From NCBI RefSeq assembly GCF_037975245.1, contig NC_092561.1, positions 14,259,001 to 14,323,000 on the forward strand: a DNA stretch of 64,000 nucleotides, read 5' to 3'. Shown piece by piece: positions 63,344 through 64,000 of this stretch. The notes under the pieces were generated by a model. It saw nothing but the letters and a program-made list of their open reading frames with translations, searched no databases and was not told the origin of the DNA. This DNA comes from Apostichopus japonicus. Lineage: Eukaryota; Echinodermata; Holothuroidea; Aspidochirotida; Stichopodidae. The stretch's first letter is position 1, and each line of letters opens with the position of its first letter. The position numbers and the translations under genes are program-made.

Positions 63344-64000
63344 GTTAGATATCACTATAAACCAGCAGTGTTCACCACCACTTGGGTCCTAGGCAGCCCG
63401 GCACGCCCCCTCTCTCTCCCTACATCCCCTACTCCTCATCCCCCAACGTCACATATTTTGTCCAGTGCAATAAAGCAAATGTGATATCACTAATACGTTT
63501 ATTGATGAATGATGATTGATACTAGGTCTATCAGAAAGAGTCTTCTACATATTTGAAAGCCAGCTGTTTATAATGAGTGTAACAGTGTATATGTGTTGAC
63601 TGTTACCATGGTGTATAGTGTATACTGTGTGTATAGTGTATACTGTATGTATACTGTGTGTATACATTACTGTGTGTATATAGTGTATATGTGTTGACTG
63701 TTACCATGGTATTCGGATATATGGGCTGTCATTGCTTATAGCTAGAGTGCATTACATTCAAATGAAGAGAAGGTCTTGTCCTCACCCACCCACATTACCC
63801 CCTCCCCCCCACCTTCATTCATGGGTGCAAAGTGCTTGATAGGTGAAACTGTTCTTGTAAAATTATCTTTTTAATGTGATCAGCAATCCTCATATCTTAG
63901 CTTGTTTTAGTACCGCCAGTCAATACTGATATACACAATTATTTGATGTTGTTTTGTTAAAGCCCAAGCAGCTTTTTAGTAATAAACTAATGTATCACAT
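63344..64000 (+). other. IARS2 intron 18 (partial)
   Basis: 63590-63710 is a GTGTATA/GTATACTGT-type simple repeat, including two copies of GTGTTGACTGTTACCATGGT about 105 bp apart. No further exon before the window ends. Confidence 0.6.

Overview
This is a window of animal nuclear DNA. It is AT-rich, its genes are split by GT...AG introns, and it is dense with microsatellites, minisatellites and dispersed short elements. The protein families are typical metazoan ones. Many TAGGCCTA-type islands and tRNA-derived SINEs would fit a marine invertebrate, possibly a non-vertebrate deuterostome such as an echinoderm, but the sequence alone does not prove the taxon.

Three genes are recognised with confidence. 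(1) On the minus strand, 24787-23990 is the complete first coding exon of a class-3 cyclic nucleotide phosphodiesterase (PDE3). It encodes the membrane-anchoring N-terminal region and the basic/serine phosphorylation cluster. No second exon was found in the remaining 24 kb, so intron 1 probably runs off the left edge. (2) On the minus strand, 41597-39293 is a complete three-exon gene for the mitochondrial translocator protein TSPO (166 aa). (3) On the plus strand, 44507-63343 holds the first 18 coding exons (about 854 codons) of mitochondrial isoleucyl-tRNA synthetase (IARS2). Its HIGH and KMSKS motifs and CP1 editing domain are intact, and the 3' end lies beyond the window. TSPO and IARS2 are divergent neighbours with start codons 2.9 kb apart, and both encode mitochondrial proteins.

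Several weaker gene candidates have promoter and splice signals but no recognised family: an ETS-preceded exon at 673-846, a YY1-type ATG exon at 4807-4840, a possible two-exon gene on the minus strand at 26163-25516, and a TATA/CRE/Kozak exon at 28352-28576.

The rest is repeats. Two TTAA-flanked inverted-repeat (MITE-like) families have three copies each, one carrying CRE (TGACGTCA) sites. A dispersed family ends in a perfect 5' splice-site consensus (CAGGTAAG). A SINE carries an almost complete tRNA cloverleaf in its middle. There are LINE C-terminal remnants, a decayed copia Gag fragment, and several tandem arrays. The largest is a 2.7 kb array of a 23-bp unit in IARS2 intron 17; it runs up to the exon 18 acceptor and appears to supply that intron's branch point. 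A cluster of three CREs sits 2.4 kb upstream of the PDE3 start.
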